Assembly: GCF_001690685.1 (NCBI RefSeq)
Contig: NZ_LZGL01000018.1
Span: 107,254 to 171,253, forward strand
DNA from: Gilliamella sp. wkB112
GTDB lineage: Bacteria; Pseudomonadota; Gammaproteobacteria; Enterobacterales; Orbaceae
Direction of reading: 5' to 3'
Length of the DNA stretch: 64,000 nucleotides
The notes under the pieces: model-generated
Databases searched by the model: none
Seen by the model: only the letters and a program-made list of their open reading frames with translations
What the model was told of the DNA's origin: nothing
Part shown: positions 30,019 to 38,320 of the stretch, piece by piece
Position numbering within the stretch: position 1 is the stretch's first letter
Layout of the letters: the number at the start of each line of letters is the position of its first letter
Made by a program: the position numbers and the translations under genes

Positions 30019-30296
30019 AATGGTACTTTAAAATATGTTGTTACCTGAGATGGAAAGTTACTTATTTGGTCTCACTCAGTGAATAGACAAGAAATTTCTC
30101 ATATAGTTTTATCACAAATAAAATCTGTTTTAGTAGTAAGACAAGCTAAAATAGCAGAAATTAACGCTCTTGGGGATTTTGGATTAGATATATCTACTCA
30201 TAGTGGCATTATATGAATGGTGCTTCAACAGAATTAAATGCAACTGTTATAAATAGAGCGAGATACGCCTTTTCAGTAATGGGAATTAATTTTTAA
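30019..30296 (+). pseudogene. Core-less decayed toxin tail
   Basis: Reading across one stop (in 'YVVT-stop-DGK') and one frameshift near 30212 gives 'GKLLIWSHSVNRQEISHIVL', 'FGLDISTHSG' and 'HYMNGASTELNATVINRARY' to 'VMGINF'. The 'NHSGHY...' plus 'F..MGI.F' ending is a pattern seen at the C-terminus of many polymorphic toxins; activity not identified. The stop overlaps the next start (TAATG). Confidence 0.5.
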
Positions 30297-30634
30297 TGAA
30301 ACAATTAAACTGTTATAACTGGTCAAAATTATCAAATATCCCTATGTCTCTAAATAAGGTAAGAAGTTTATTTAATAATATTCATAGAATATCAGAGAAA
30401 ACTCATCATTTAGGGGATAACTTTTTAAGCTATGGTCAAGAGCGTTATATGTTTGTTCAAACTGGAGAATGTGAATTAAAATATGAAAATAATGACATTA
30501 TAAAAATTCAAAAAGACCAATTTATTTTCATTCCTAAAGGAAATTTTTTTATTAAAGTTACTAGTCAAATACCATTAACTTACATTTATGTTTGGTTGAA
30601 AGACGGAGAAAAAGCTTTCTTGAGTTTAGAGTAA
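30296..30634 (+). CDS. Cupin-like putative immunity protein
   Basis: 112 residues. 'YMFVQTGECELKYENNDIIK' followed by 'DQFIFIPKGNFFIKV' is the two-motif cupin barrel pattern, but metal-binding histidines are not evident. It starts on the last base of the preceding toxin stop (TAATG), the coupling expected for an immunity gene. Use of a cupin fold as an immunity protein would be unusual. Confidence 0.5.
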   Translation: MKQLNCYNWSKLSNIPMSLNKVRSLFNNIHRISEKTHHLGDNFLSYGQERYMFVQTGECELKYENNDIIKIQKDQFIFIPKGNFFIKVTSQIPLTYIYVWLKDGEKAFLSLE

Positions 30635-30723
30635 TAAATTAAGACTAAATAATTATCATAATTTTTATGTATTTTTAATAGTTAAATATTAAAAAATAAG
30701 GTAACAGCATCAGTATTTCATGA

Positions 30724-31091
30724 AAAAACAGTACTTCACTATAATACTTTTAGGTTTTATGATCCGCCAATAGGACGGTTTACTACTTAAGATCATATAG
30801 GATTAAAAGATAGCTTTAATCTTTATCAGTATGCCCCTAATCCTATTGCTTGGATTGATCCTTGGAGTTGGTGTGGTGATTCTGTAAATTCCAAAACTAG
30901 AGCAGATCAATATAGACAAACGCAAGGGGAAAAAACTGGAGGATATCGGTTCTAGAATTACTGGGGCACCAAACACATCAGGCACTATAAATTTACATTC
31001 TGAACTTCATATTTGTAAATCTAGTTCTGGTGTAATTGATCAGTTTATGCAAAGATTCCCTAATATTATAGTTAATGTAACATCTAGATAG
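30724..31091 (+). pseudogene. Orphan Rhs C-terminal fragment 7, decayed deaminase-like toxin
   Basis: The core is short ('[24 protein letters not shown]'). After 'WIDPWSWCG' the tail reads 'KTRADQYRQTQGEKTGGY', then after a frameshift near 30950 'SRITGAPNTSGTINLHSELH' and 'GVIDQFMQRFPNIIVNVTSR'. The H-S-E motif followed by a C-x-x-C position and 'GVIDQF...FPNI.VNV' is the zinc deaminase toxin pattern. Here the second Cys appears as Ser ('HICKSSSG'), so a zinc ligand is lost as well as the frame. Confidence 0.65.
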
Positions 31092-31111
31092 TAAGTTAAG
31101 GAAAGAAATTT

Positions 31112-31588
31112 ATGTATAAACAAGAATTCATAGATAGGTTAAAGAAATTTAGTCTATTATTAACTGATACTGATAATATTGTAAAAGGATGTTCCCCCCA
31201 ACAAATTGAAAATATTGAAAATATATATGGTAGTAAATTACCTGAATTTTATAAAATATATCTTGGCTATTTCGGTATTGAAGCAGGTAGTTATTTAAAA
31301 GGTACAAAAGCATTTTATAAAGATTTAGTTGCATCTCATTCTATTACTATGGGAATGTTAGATTTATTAAAGGAAAATAATATCTCTGCACCTGATAATC
31401 TATTCGCAATTACTCTCCATCAAGGTTATGTTGGTTCTTTTTTTATTTTAAGTGAATTAGAAGAGGATCCTATTATTTATAATTATGAAGAAGGAGAGCA
31501 AATTAAGAAACATGGTAAATTTAGCGTGATAAAAGTCAATGGAATAGAAAAGCATATATCAAGTTGTAATAGAGGGTTAATAAAATAA
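31112..31588 (+). CDS. SUKH (SMI1/KNR4)-family immunity protein
   Basis: 158 residues. 'GCSPQQIENIENIYGSKLPE' and 'FYKIYLGYFG' form the classic SUKH N-terminal signature, with 'FFILSELEEDPIIYNYEEGE' in the C-terminal half. SUKH proteins are common immunity proteins against nuclease and deaminase toxins, which suits the decayed deaminase in front. AAGGAAAG lies at proper spacing. Intact. Confidence 0.8.
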   Translation: MYKQEFIDRLKKFSLLLTDTDNIVKGCSPQQIENIENIYGSKLPEFYKIYLGYFGIEAGSYLKGTKAFYKDLVASHSITMGMLDLLKENNISAPDNLFAITLHQGYVGSFFILSELEEDPIIYNYEEGEQIKKHGKFSVIKVNGIEKHISSCNRGLIK

Positions 31589-31604
31589 TTATAATGATGA
31601 TTAA

Positions 31605-31888
31605 TAGGTCGACATATAACCTAAGATTCTATTGGATTAGAGGCTGGTTTTAATCTATATAGTTATACAACTAATCCTATATGTTGGATTGATCCTTAGG
31701 TTGGTGTGGTAATAATCAGCCATAGAAGACCATAATAAAAGACGAGAAAGTTGTAGCACCAACAGAAAAACTCAATCCTCAACAGTTCAAGGCATATGAA
31801 GAAGCAAAAGATATTTTAGCTCAAGGAAAACCTGGTAGAAACCAAAGATGAAGCAATAAATATACATGAAATTGTTGATTATCATTAA
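31605..31888 (+). pseudogene. Orphan Rhs C-terminal fragment 8, decayed RelE/BECR-like toxin
   Basis: The core is reduced to 'GLEAGFNLYSYTTNPICWID' with stops on both sides. The tail has 'KLNPQQFKAYEEAKDILAQG' and 'KPGRNQ', then jumps by an internal deletion to 'DEAINIHEIVDYH'. The 'AY.EA..IL.QGKPGRNQH' start and 'EIVDYH' end are those of RelE-like toxin tails; about 40 middle residues are gone. Confidence 0.6.
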
Positions 31889-31903
31889 TGGAAGATAAAA
31901 TTA

Positions 31904-32134
31904 ATGAGAAGAAATGCATGGAACTATCGTGTAATGGATAGTCATTTAAATGGGTTAGGTATATATGAAGTCTATTATGATGAAGATGGGAATATAAACT
32001 ACTTTAGTAATAATGCGGTTTCACCTAGAGGCGACTCATTAGAAGAATTAAAAAAAGATCTATTACTCTATATGGAAGCCTTGGAAAGGCCTATTCTAAA
32101 TTATGACAAACTTATAGACCAGTTCATGAAATAG
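31904..32134 (+). CDS. Small immunity protein, cassette 8
   Basis: 76 residues: 'NAWNYRVMDSHLNGLGIYEV' then 'YYDEDGNINYFSNNAVSPRG' and 'LERPILNYD'. The 'WNYR...Y.I.EVYYD..G....' and 'ALE.P.LDY' pattern is widespread in small proteins paired with RelE-like toxin tails. Intact although the toxin is deleted. Confidence 0.6.
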   Translation: MRRNAWNYRVMDSHLNGLGIYEVYYDEDGNINYFSNNAVSPRGDSLEELKKDLLLYMEALERPILNYDKLIDQFMK

Positions 32135-32239
32135 CAAAGTAAAAAATTAAATGAATTTAATAAAAATCAACATATTGGTTATTTAGATATTTTTTGATGG
32201 AAAAGTTTGCATACGAACAGCATTCCCAATTTCTAATTT

Positions 32240-32466
32240 ATGAATGAAGCAGATATTAATAATACTATTAAAGACTTTTCCGATAGGACACCTATAGAGA
32301 TTAAGAAAGAATAGTTTTGAATATTTCTAAAAATGAAGAGAAAGAAGTGACTTTAGATTTATATCAATTATATTTTGATTTCTCAAAAAGAGAAATTACT
32401 ATTGAGTATTATGCGAAAGATGAAAGATATCCAACTATAACTATTAATTTTGAAAAATTCGAATAA
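32240..32466 (+). pseudogene. Frameshifted immunity-type gene
   Basis: ATG 32240 starts 'MNEADINNTIKDFSDRTPIE' and runs into a stop; the next frame continues from 32320 as 'NISKNEEKEVTLDLYQLYFD' to 'YPTITINFEKFE' at 32466. Together they look like one small broken protein of about 75 residues. Family not recognised. Confidence 0.5.
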
Positions 32467-32507
32467 AATATGTTTTTTTGTAGGCACAGGCTTATCTGTT
32501 TAAATAG

Positions 32508-32530
32508 ATAAATTGATTACATCAATTTAT
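32508..32530. other. Short perfect hairpin
   Basis: Stem ATAAATTGAT/ATCAATTTAT with a TAC loop, between the broken immunity gene and the next toxin piece. No T tract. It may be a terminator relic. Confidence 0.3.
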
Positions 32531-32559
32531 TGTCTTGATAAAATTTCACTTTATGTTTT

Positions 32560-32784
32560 ATGAGAAATGAATATTGCGATTTTATCGAAAATGGTGAGCC
32601 AATACTGACGAGAGAGTACCATTATACTAACAGAAGTGGTGAGCATATAGTTATCCAAGAACATAGCATTGGGCATCCTGTAGCTACATCTGGACATGGA
32701 GCAGATCCCCATTTTAATGTCAGGCCGATTGAAAATACTAGAACCGGAAGTGTATCTGGTACACATGGGCATTATAATTTTTAG
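32560..32784 (+). CDS. Core-less HNH/EHHH-type nuclease toxin tail
   Basis: 74 residues with no Rhs core in front. 'EPILTREYHYTNRSGEHIVI', 'EHSIGHPVATSGHGADPHFN' and a closing 'VRPIENTRTGSVSGTHGHYN' show the conserved E-H, G-H, H-F-N-V and H-Y-x-F positions of small His-rich nuclease toxins. The catalytic end is complete, but the delivery part is absent, so it is a detached C-terminal domain. The start codon has no convincing ribosome-binding site. Confidence 0.6.
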   Translation: MRNEYCDFIENGEPILTREYHYTNRSGEHIVIQEHSIGHPVATSGHGADPHFNVRPIENTRTGSVSGTHGHYNF

Positions 32785-32796
32785 CAGAGAAATACT

Positions 32797-33180
32797 ATGA
32801 ATATTATTGATCAGATTGAACGTAATATGTTTCTAGAAAAAGTTTTTCCAAATGGGTTGGATAATAATTTGTTAATCGGTAATTTAGATTTAAGGCTAGA
32901 TGGTAATCTACTTGTTGACATACACACTCTTCAAAAACCCCATATAGAAATTTCAAAATGGGGTACATGGAACAAAGATTATAATGTTATAGTGATAAAA
33001 ATATTATGTAGCGGGCTTAGTGAAATGCATATTACCAATTGGGTGGCCAATAAGTTTTCAGCAGTAAACTTTTTTTATAAAAATAATCGCTATATTATAA
33101 GTTCAAAAGAAGAAAATAGTTCTGTAAGTATTACTTGTAGTGGGCTTACATTTCAAGAATGCAATACATATATTCTATAA
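32797..33180 (+). CDS. Putative immunity protein (Imm50-like)
   Basis: 127 residues, 12 bases after the nuclease tail. 'EISKWGTWNKDYNVIVIKIL' and the later 'ISSKEENSSVSITCSGL' resemble the strand pattern of Imm50 proteins; tentative. Intact frame, suggesting a maintained toxin-immunity pair. Confidence 0.55.
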   Translation: MNIIDQIERNMFLEKVFPNGLDNNLLIGNLDLRLDGNLLVDIHTLQKPHIEISKWGTWNKDYNVIVIKILCSGLSEMHITNWVANKFSAVNFFYKNNRYIISSKEENSSVSITCSGLTFQECNTYIL

Positions 33181-33204
33181 TGTTATTAAATAATGAGTGA
33201 GTAA

Positions 33205-33639
33205 CCAACCAACAGGATGCTATTGCATAGCAGGCTAACTACAAAGCGTGGGGCAATTTACGACCCTAGATCCGATAGGATTATTGGATGGGTTTAATCT
33301 TTATACTTATGTTCTTAATCCTATTGAGTGGATTGAACCATGATGATGGTGTGATAATAATACTATAAATAGATCAAAGTTAATACCAACACAAGGGATA
33401 ACAAGATCAAGGACTCAGATGAGCACGTTACTTGCAGATATTAAAGAAAATGGTATCAAAGAAGTGATTAAAGTAATTGAGCATAATGAACAAAAATTAA
33501 TAGTAAATGGTTATCATAGGTTTTATGCTGCTAGAAGCTAGGAATTGAAAATGTGCCTATTAAGGTTGTTGATTTGCCTCATTTAGGTTATCAAACAGTA
33601 AGTGATCTAATACCTACATATAGATTGCCAGGATTTTGA
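33205..33639 (+). pseudogene. Orphan Rhs C-terminal fragment 9, ParB-nuclease-like toxin
   Basis: The core has an internal deletion that joins 'QANYKAWG' to '[20 protein letters not shown]', plus stops in the linker. The tail reads 'KLIPTQGITRSRTQMSTLLA', 'KVIEHNEQKLIVNGYHRFYA' and, after a one-base loss near 33535, 'LGIENVPIKVVDLPHLGYQT'. The 'I.V......VDGHHR..AA..LG...VPV' order is the ParB/sulfiredoxin-like nuclease domain. Dead by deletion and frameshift. Confidence 0.7.
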
Positions 33640-33661
33640 AAGTATTTACAAAAGGTGGTTT

Positions 33662-34135
33662 ATGGCTTATTGGCAGTTTTCATTTTGGGCAATACCTAAA
33701 AAAAGTCTTTTAGATAAATATTCAAACATCCCAAACAAAATTACAGAAGAAGATTTTAATTCTGTAGATTGGTTTATTAATTACTCATCAGAGAGTTTTC
33801 TAAACTCGATAGATTATCTTACGGAAAACCAACATTGGAATAAAGATACTATTTTTTTGGGTGATTATGATAGTAATTCCATTGCAATAAGTTATGACAA
33901 CATGAATAAACTCATTGTTGAAATCTATTTCAGAATAGATTTAAGAGGAAATTATGAGTACATTGTAAAAAACATGTTGAATTCATTATGTCTTGGTAAT
34001 CTAATTATTTTTGATGAAAATCTGGAAAAAGTTAGACAGACATATGATGGCTTAATGAGTAAATTGAAGTTTGTTATTGATCAAAAGAAATTAGTTGAAT
34101 ATAGACTCTTATACAGTAGTACTAGTAAATACTAA
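33662..34135 (+). CDS. Putative immunity protein, cassette 9
   Basis: 157 residues: 'MAYWQFSFWAIPKKSLLDKY' and 'VDWFINYSSESFLNSIDYL'. Intact, with GGTGG upstream. Aromatic, strand-helix mixed; family not recognised. Paired by position with the ParB-like tail. Confidence 0.55.
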   Translation: MAYWQFSFWAIPKKSLLDKYSNIPNKITEEDFNSVDWFINYSSESFLNSIDYLTENQHWNKDTIFLGDYDSNSIAISYDNMNKLIVEIYFRIDLRGNYEYIVKNMLNSLCLGNLIIFDENLEKVRQTYDGLMSKLKFVIDQKKLVEYRLLYSSTSKY

Positions 34136-34165
34136 AAAAGAAGTAACAACTTTATTTTAACAATA

Positions 34166-34365
34166 TCTGGAGATCGATCTAATAATCCTCAATATACAAA
34201 ACTGTAAAGAGTATGTTGAGACTGGGCGAAAGAGTGGGTAGATCATGTGGTTTATCTAATGGTGTTGGATCACTTGTGTCATGGTTAAAACTTGAATCAA
34301 TAAATGTGCATACACCCAGTGGAAGCTAGAATTATCATATACTAGCATCAAGAAGGATTAAATAA
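34166..34365 (+). pseudogene. Core-less decayed toxin tail before an Imm1-like gene
   Basis: Pieces 'SGDRSNNPQYTKL', then in another frame 'LRLGERVGRSCGLSNGVGSL', 'VSWLKLESINVHTPSGS' and, after a stop, 'NYHILASRRIK'. They look like one short, frameshifted C-terminus ending directly against the next ATG. Activity not identified. Confidence 0.45.
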
Positions 34366-34758
34366 ATGATCATTTCAATCGACAATTGGAAAGGTGTTTT
34401 CAGCAATGAAGAAAATTTTGAACTGACAACTATTGATTTTCTTTTACATTGTATCATGGAACTTAATGGTAAAAATAAAACATCTGTTGCTTTAACAATT
34501 GATGAAGAAACCTATTTGATTGTAGGAGGAGGAAATGAGTGTAGATATTCTGTTGTTGGTGAAAAAAAAGGTGAAATTTATAACTTAATCAACATAAATA
34601 ATATTAATAAAGAAGGCTATATTCAAATTGTGACAGGTGGACAATTAGGTGACTTTGAAATTAAGTATTGTGTCGATAAAGAAATGGCTATGCAAGCAGC
34701 CATTTATTTTTATGAAAATAAAGATTTTGATAAAACTTTAGAATGGGAAGTTTTATAG
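34366..34758 (+). CDS. Imm1-like immunity protein
   Basis: 130 residues. 'SVALTIDEETYLIVGGGNEC', 'RYSVVGEKKGEIYNLININN' and 'YIQIVTGGQLGDFEIKYCVD' followed by 'AIYFYENKDFDKTLEWEV' reproduce the GG-N-Y, GGQ and C-terminal Y-F-Y...W-E pattern of the Imm1 family, often paired with deaminase toxins. It starts on the base after the toxin stop. Intact. Confidence 0.7.
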   Translation: MIISIDNWKGVFSNEENFELTTIDFLLHCIMELNGKNKTSVALTIDEETYLIVGGGNECRYSVVGEKKGEIYNLININNINKEGYIQIVTGGQLGDFEIKYCVDKEMAMQAAIYFYENKDFDKTLEWEVL

Positions 34759-34924
34759 TTTAAAAAAATACCGTCAAATTAAAATTAATTACCTGTATAC
34801 CAATATAGAAGATTTTCCCGAATAACTAACAGACAAAGTAAGAAACACTATTAGGCAAGCAGAGTATGGGATATATGAAAATGCACTGCAGTAATGGTAT
34901 AACAAGAAATCCAACTTCTAACAG

Positions 34925-35150
34925 AATTTAGGATATCAAGGTCAATACTTTGATGAAGAAACAGAACTTCACTATAATACTTTTAGGTATTATGATCCCC
35001 AAGTAGGACGATTTATTTTATTACTAAAGACCCAAGAGGATTATTGGATGGGTTGATCCTTGGAGATAGTTTGATCAAACTAAAAAACAACCTTATCGAA
35101 ATGATGTAATGACTAAATGACTTCATGCTGATATCTATGTTGGATCTTAT
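34925..35150 (+). pseudogene. Orphan Rhs C-terminal fragment 10, toxin tail lost
   Basis: The core reads '[20 protein letters not shown]' and 'YYDPQVGRF', then has a small insertion/frameshift and a deletion that fuses 'RGLLDG' to 'VDPWR'. Only about 25 codons with stops remain of the tail. Confidence 0.65.
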
Positions 35151-35153
35151 TAA

Positions 35154-35561
35154 ATGATAGATTTTGATTTATTTATAAGAAAAGGTTTACTAGATTTTAA
35201 ATTTGGTGAGCATATAGATGAAGTTATTAGTAGGCTAGTTAACTGTAAAGTATGCCCTATTGATAAAGATGTAGGACAATATAGCGTTTTTTCTAATGGC
35301 ATAGAATTATTATTTGATGATAATAAGTTATATTTAATTCAGTATGAGGTTGATAGAACTATCAACTTAGTTTTTAATGATCACTTTATTGATGCCAACA
35401 CTACTTATATACAATTTAAAAATTATTTAAATTAAGCTAATGTTTCTTTTCGCGAGGAAAGCAAAGATCAACAAAAAATTTTAATTACTGATAGTAATGT
35501 TTGTATTTATTTTGACCAAGATGATGAAGTTTTTCTAACTGCTATGCAAGATTGGTTTTGA
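35154..35561 (+). pseudogene. Immunity gene with a nonsense codon, cassette 10
   Basis: Open from ATG 35154 for 93 codons to TAA at 35433-35435, then open in the same frame for a further 41 codons ('ANVSFREESKDQQKILITDS', 'NVCIYFDQDDEVFLTAMQDW') to TGA at 35561. The continued coding character shows a single nonsense change in a roughly 135-residue protein. Family not recognised. Confidence 0.6.
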
Positions 35562-35719
35562 TATTTGATATTTGATACTTATCTGTCTGAATTAAAAACC
35601 AGCTTGAGATTTACCAACTATTTTAATAAAAAGAAATAATAAATATCCTCTATTTATAATAAATTAGTTAAATTATTAGTTCTTAGATTAATTTATTATT
35701 ATCTGTAAACTTTATCTAA

Positions 35720-35881
35720 ATGAAAGCATTACCAAATATACTACATGAGGCAAGATCACAACGTACTGAAATTTTGGAAATTAGTGCAATTAGTGCAATT
35801 AGTTCAATGTGTCATTGTTAACAAAGAGTATTTACAGAAGCAGGAAAAAGAGAAACAATTGTTACTACCTTCAAAACATAA
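35720..35881 (+). pseudogene. Core-less toxin-tail remnant
   Basis: In one frame: 'KALPNILHEARSQRTEILEI', a 9-base near-repeat (ATTAGTGCA, ATTAGTGCA, ATTAGTTCA), a stop at 35819-35821, then 'QRVFTEAGKRETIVTTFKT'. The 'R.TEI...' and 'RETIVTTFK' ends look like a small RNase-type toxin C-terminus. Paired by position with the next gene. Confidence 0.4.
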
Positions 35882-35892
35882 AAGTATAGATT

Positions 35893-36213
35893 ATGATGGA
35901 TAAAAAAACATTTGATTTATATGTTCTTCAATTTGAAGAACTTGAAAAGTTACTTAATACTGAATGGCTTGATATGAAAAAATTATTGGAGTCTAATCAT
36001 ATAGATTTAACAACAACACATTTTATTTCATATATGGAAGGTGAGGATGGAATACAATATGGTGTTCTTTTTTCTAAAAACAAAGAGGTTATAACTTTTC
36101 AGATAGATGAAAATGATAATATTGAGTTGAAGTTGGTTAAAGATTCAAACGAGTTAGAGCGATTAAAAATCAATGATCCTAGTATTGAAGCTGCGTTAAC
36201 ATATTTCAATTAA
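35893..36213 (+). CDS. Putative immunity protein, last cassette
   Basis: 106 residues (or 105 from the next ATG at 35896), acidic and mixed helix-strand ('LDMKKLLESNHIDLTTTHFI'). Intact. Last gene of the array before ruvB. Family not recognised. Confidence 0.5.
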   Translation: MMDKKTFDLYVLQFEELEKLLNTEWLDMKKLLESNHIDLTTTHFISYMEGEDGIQYGVLFSKNKEVITFQIDENDNIELKLVKDSNELERLKINDPSIEAALTYFN

Positions 36214-36483
36214 TTATTAAGGATTTCATTTATTTTAAAAGAGTTATATCAAATTTCATTACTTCAAAGCTGCTGGTTGCATAATATCTATTTGCTTAAA
36301 AAAATTTCTACACCGACAAACTAAGAAATTTCTTAAAAACCTAATTGTTGATCAATTATAGCATGACTTACACCTTCATTTATCAGGTCTATGTAAACCG
36401 CCATAGATCCCGTATCAGGAACTTTTAATTGATGTTATCTTGTGTATAAAACAATTAGCATAGGACTTGAAAACTTAAACAAA
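36214..36483. other. Right boundary of the Rhs array
   Basis: 270 bases without a gene between the last immunity gene and the convergent ruvB. A short coding-like stretch on the minus strand near 36345-36430 is not recognisable. No attachment site or insertion-sequence end is evident. Confidence 0.35.
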
Positions 36484-37491
36484 CTAATTATTATCCTGAA
36501 TAATACCAAAATGCCGATAAGCATGTGGTGTGGCAATGCGTCCGCGTGGGGTTCGTTGAATATAGCCTTGTTGAATCAAAAACGGCTCTAACACATCTTC
36601 AATAGTTTCGCGTTCTTCACCAATAGCTGCGGCAATATTATCCAGCCCTACTGGCCCACCCATAAATTTTTCAATAATTGCCAACAATAATTTGCGATCC
36701 ATAAAATCGAAACCTTCGGTATCAACATCGAGCATATCTAAAGCTTGGGTAGCAATTTTTTTATCAATTATACCTTTAGATTTAACATCGGCATAATCTC
36801 TAACGCGACGTAATAATCGATTGGCAATTCGCGGGGTTCCGCGTGAACGTTTAGCGATTAAATGCGCACCTTCATCGGATAAATCCAAGCCCAAAAACTT
36901 AGCACTACGACTGACAATATATTCAAGATCTTCAACTCGATAAAATTCCAAACGTTGCACGATGCCAAAACGATCACGTAATGGCGACGTTAACGAGCCT
37001 GCTCGAGTAGTCGCTCCAATTAAAGTAAATGGAGGTAGATCGATTTTGATTGATCGCGCAGCCGGACCTTCACCAATCATAATATCTAATTGATAATCTT
37101 CCATAGCTGGGTATAAAATTTCCTCAACTACTGGTGACAAACGATGGATCTCATCAATAAAAAGCACATCATTAGGTTCTAAATTAGTTAACATGGCGGC
37201 CAAATCACCAGCTTTTTCTAGTACTGGCCCCGAGGTAGTGCGCAAATTAACATTAAGTTCATTAGCAACAATATTAGCTAAAGTAGTTTTACCTAAACCC
37301 GGAGGGCCAAAGATCAACACATGATCTAAGGCATCATTACGCTGTTTAGCTGCTTGAATAAAGATTTTCATCTGTTCACGGACTTGGGCTTGCCCAACAT
37401 ACTCATCTAAACATTTAGGACGAATAGCCCGATCTAATGACTCTTCTTCTTTTTGAACTTGAGGTGCAATCAAACGATCAGCTTCAATCAT
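36484..37491 (-). CDS. ruvB: Holliday junction helicase subunit RuvB
   Basis: 335 residues (E. coli 336). AAA+ motor that drives branch migration with RuvA. Walker A 'GPPGLGKTT', Walker B 'LFIDEIHRL', sensor '[10 protein letters not shown]', and the C-terminal winged helix ending '[17 protein letters not shown]'. It follows ruvA by 14 bases on the same strand. ruvC is not in the window. Confidence 0.98.
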   Translation of the reverse strand: MIEADRLIAPQVQKEEESLDRAIRPKCLDEYVGQAQVREQMKIFIQAAKQRNDALDHVLIFGPPGLGKTTLANIVANELNVNLRTTSGPVLEKAGDLAAMLTNLEPNDVLFIDEIHRLSPVVEEILYPAMEDYQLDIMIGEGPAARSIKIDLPPFTLIGATTRAGSLTSPLRDRFGIVQRLEFYRVEDLEYIVSRSAKFLGLDLSDEGAHLIAKRSRGTPRIANRLLRRVRDYADVKSKGIIDKKIATQALDMLDVDTEGFDFMDRKLLLAIIEKFMGGPVGLDNIAAAIGEERETIEDVLEPFLIQQGYIQRTPRGRIATPHAYRHFGIIQDNN

Positions 37492-37505
37492 AACTAATCC
37501 CTATT

Positions 37506-38111
37506 CTACAATGCCGATTTTAATGCTTCACGAATGAGCGTTTCACTATCCATCTCAGGTTTAATGACTTTACTGATGATGCGGCTGGCTTCTTGTGGTT
37601 TATAACCTAAAGCAATTAATGCCGCCACAGCCTCACTTTCAATCTGATTGGATGATTTTTTAACATTACCAGTTATCACAACATTAGTACTGGTTAGTTC
37701 TTCACCAAAACGTTTAACACGATCTTTCATTTCCACAATTAAACGTTCGGCTGTTTTAGTACCTACACCTGGCAATTTAACCAAGGTTTTGATTTCGCCC
37801 TGTTCTACTGCATTAATAAATTGTTGTGCTGACATTCCCGACAAGATAGCTAATGCCAATTTAGGACCAACACCATTAACTTTAATCAGCTCGCGAAATA
37901 ATTCCCGCTCTTGCTCATGATTAAAGCCATAAAGGATTTGTGCATCTTCGCGCACCACAAAATGAGTTAATACAATTACTTCTTGATTATTGTCGGGTAA
38001 TTCATAAAAACAGGTCATCGGCATAAAAACTTCATAACCAACACCACCAACTTCAATTAACACTTTTGGCGGTTGTTTTTCAATAATGGTTCCACGTAAA
38101 CGACCTATCAC
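37506..38111 (-). CDS. ruvA: Holliday junction DNA-binding subunit RuvA
   Basis: 201 residues (E. coli 203). '[20 protein letters not shown]' is the N-terminal OB fold; two helix-hairpin-helix motifs follow ('[18 protein letters not shown]', '[18 protein letters not shown]'); the C-terminal domain III ('[19 protein letters not shown]') contacts RuvB. First gene of ruvAB. A LexA box lies 181 bases upstream. Confidence 0.98.
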   Translation of the reverse strand: MIGRLRGTIIEKQPPKVLIEVGGVGYEVFMPMTCFYELPDNNQEVIVLTHFVVREDAQILYGFNHEQERELFRELIKVNGVGPKLALAILSGMSAQQFINAVEQGEIKTLVKLPGVGTKTAERLIVEMKDRVKRFGEELTSTNVVITGNVKKSSNQIESEAVAALIALGYKPQEASRIISKVIKPEMDSETLIREALKSAL

Positions 38112-38291
38112 AATTCATCCTTAATTTATTAGCGCTATATCAAAAGAAAATTGTCTTGACCAGCAATTACCTAATATCAATAACTAAGCAACTACTAAAT
38201 ATAATTAACAAATATGCAGTTACTAATGAAGATATATTAAGATTATAATTAGCAGTAGTTTACCTGATAGCTAACAAATAATAAAGAAAAA

Positions 38292-38307
38292 CTGTATAAA
38301 TAGACAG
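38292..38307 (-). promoter_or_regulatory. LexA (SOS) box upstream of ruvAB
   Basis: CTGTATAAATAGACAG has the CTGT-N8-ACAG core. It lies 181 bases before the ruvA start and beside the ybaB terminator, so a ruvAB promoter with a long leader is likely. ruvAB is SOS-regulated in E. coli. Confidence 0.7.
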
Positions 38308-38320
38308 GCAATAATCAAGG

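Larger units (their letters stand above)
21726..35069 (+). repeat. Ten dispersed partial copies of an Rhs core 3' end
   Basis: All copies are direct repeats in the same orientation: 21726-21978, 22791-23005, 24142-24302, 25821-26120, 27601-28038, 28900-29163, 30724-30867, 31605-31700, 33205-33343 and 34925-35069. The longest (27601) encodes 'YYYHTDQIGTPLELTNQQG', 'WQANYKAWGEI', '[20 protein letters not shown]', '[18 protein letters not shown]' and '[10 protein letters not shown]...NPxxWIDPWG', the conserved end of the Rhs beta-cocoon before the variable toxin. The others are 5'-truncated to different points, and several carry stops or deletions. Each leads into a different sequence. This is a series of displaced Rhs C-terminal cassettes. 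Confidence 0.93.

Noticed and set aside
30803..30985. Minus-strand frame over Rhs fragment 7
   Set aside because: Antisense of the Rhs core; such frames recur at each core copy.
21726..35069. Regularly repeated blocks considered as a CRISPR array
   Set aside because: Repeat units are 100-400 bases, coding, of unequal length and spacing, and encode Rhs core protein; no short palindromic repeats or cas genes.
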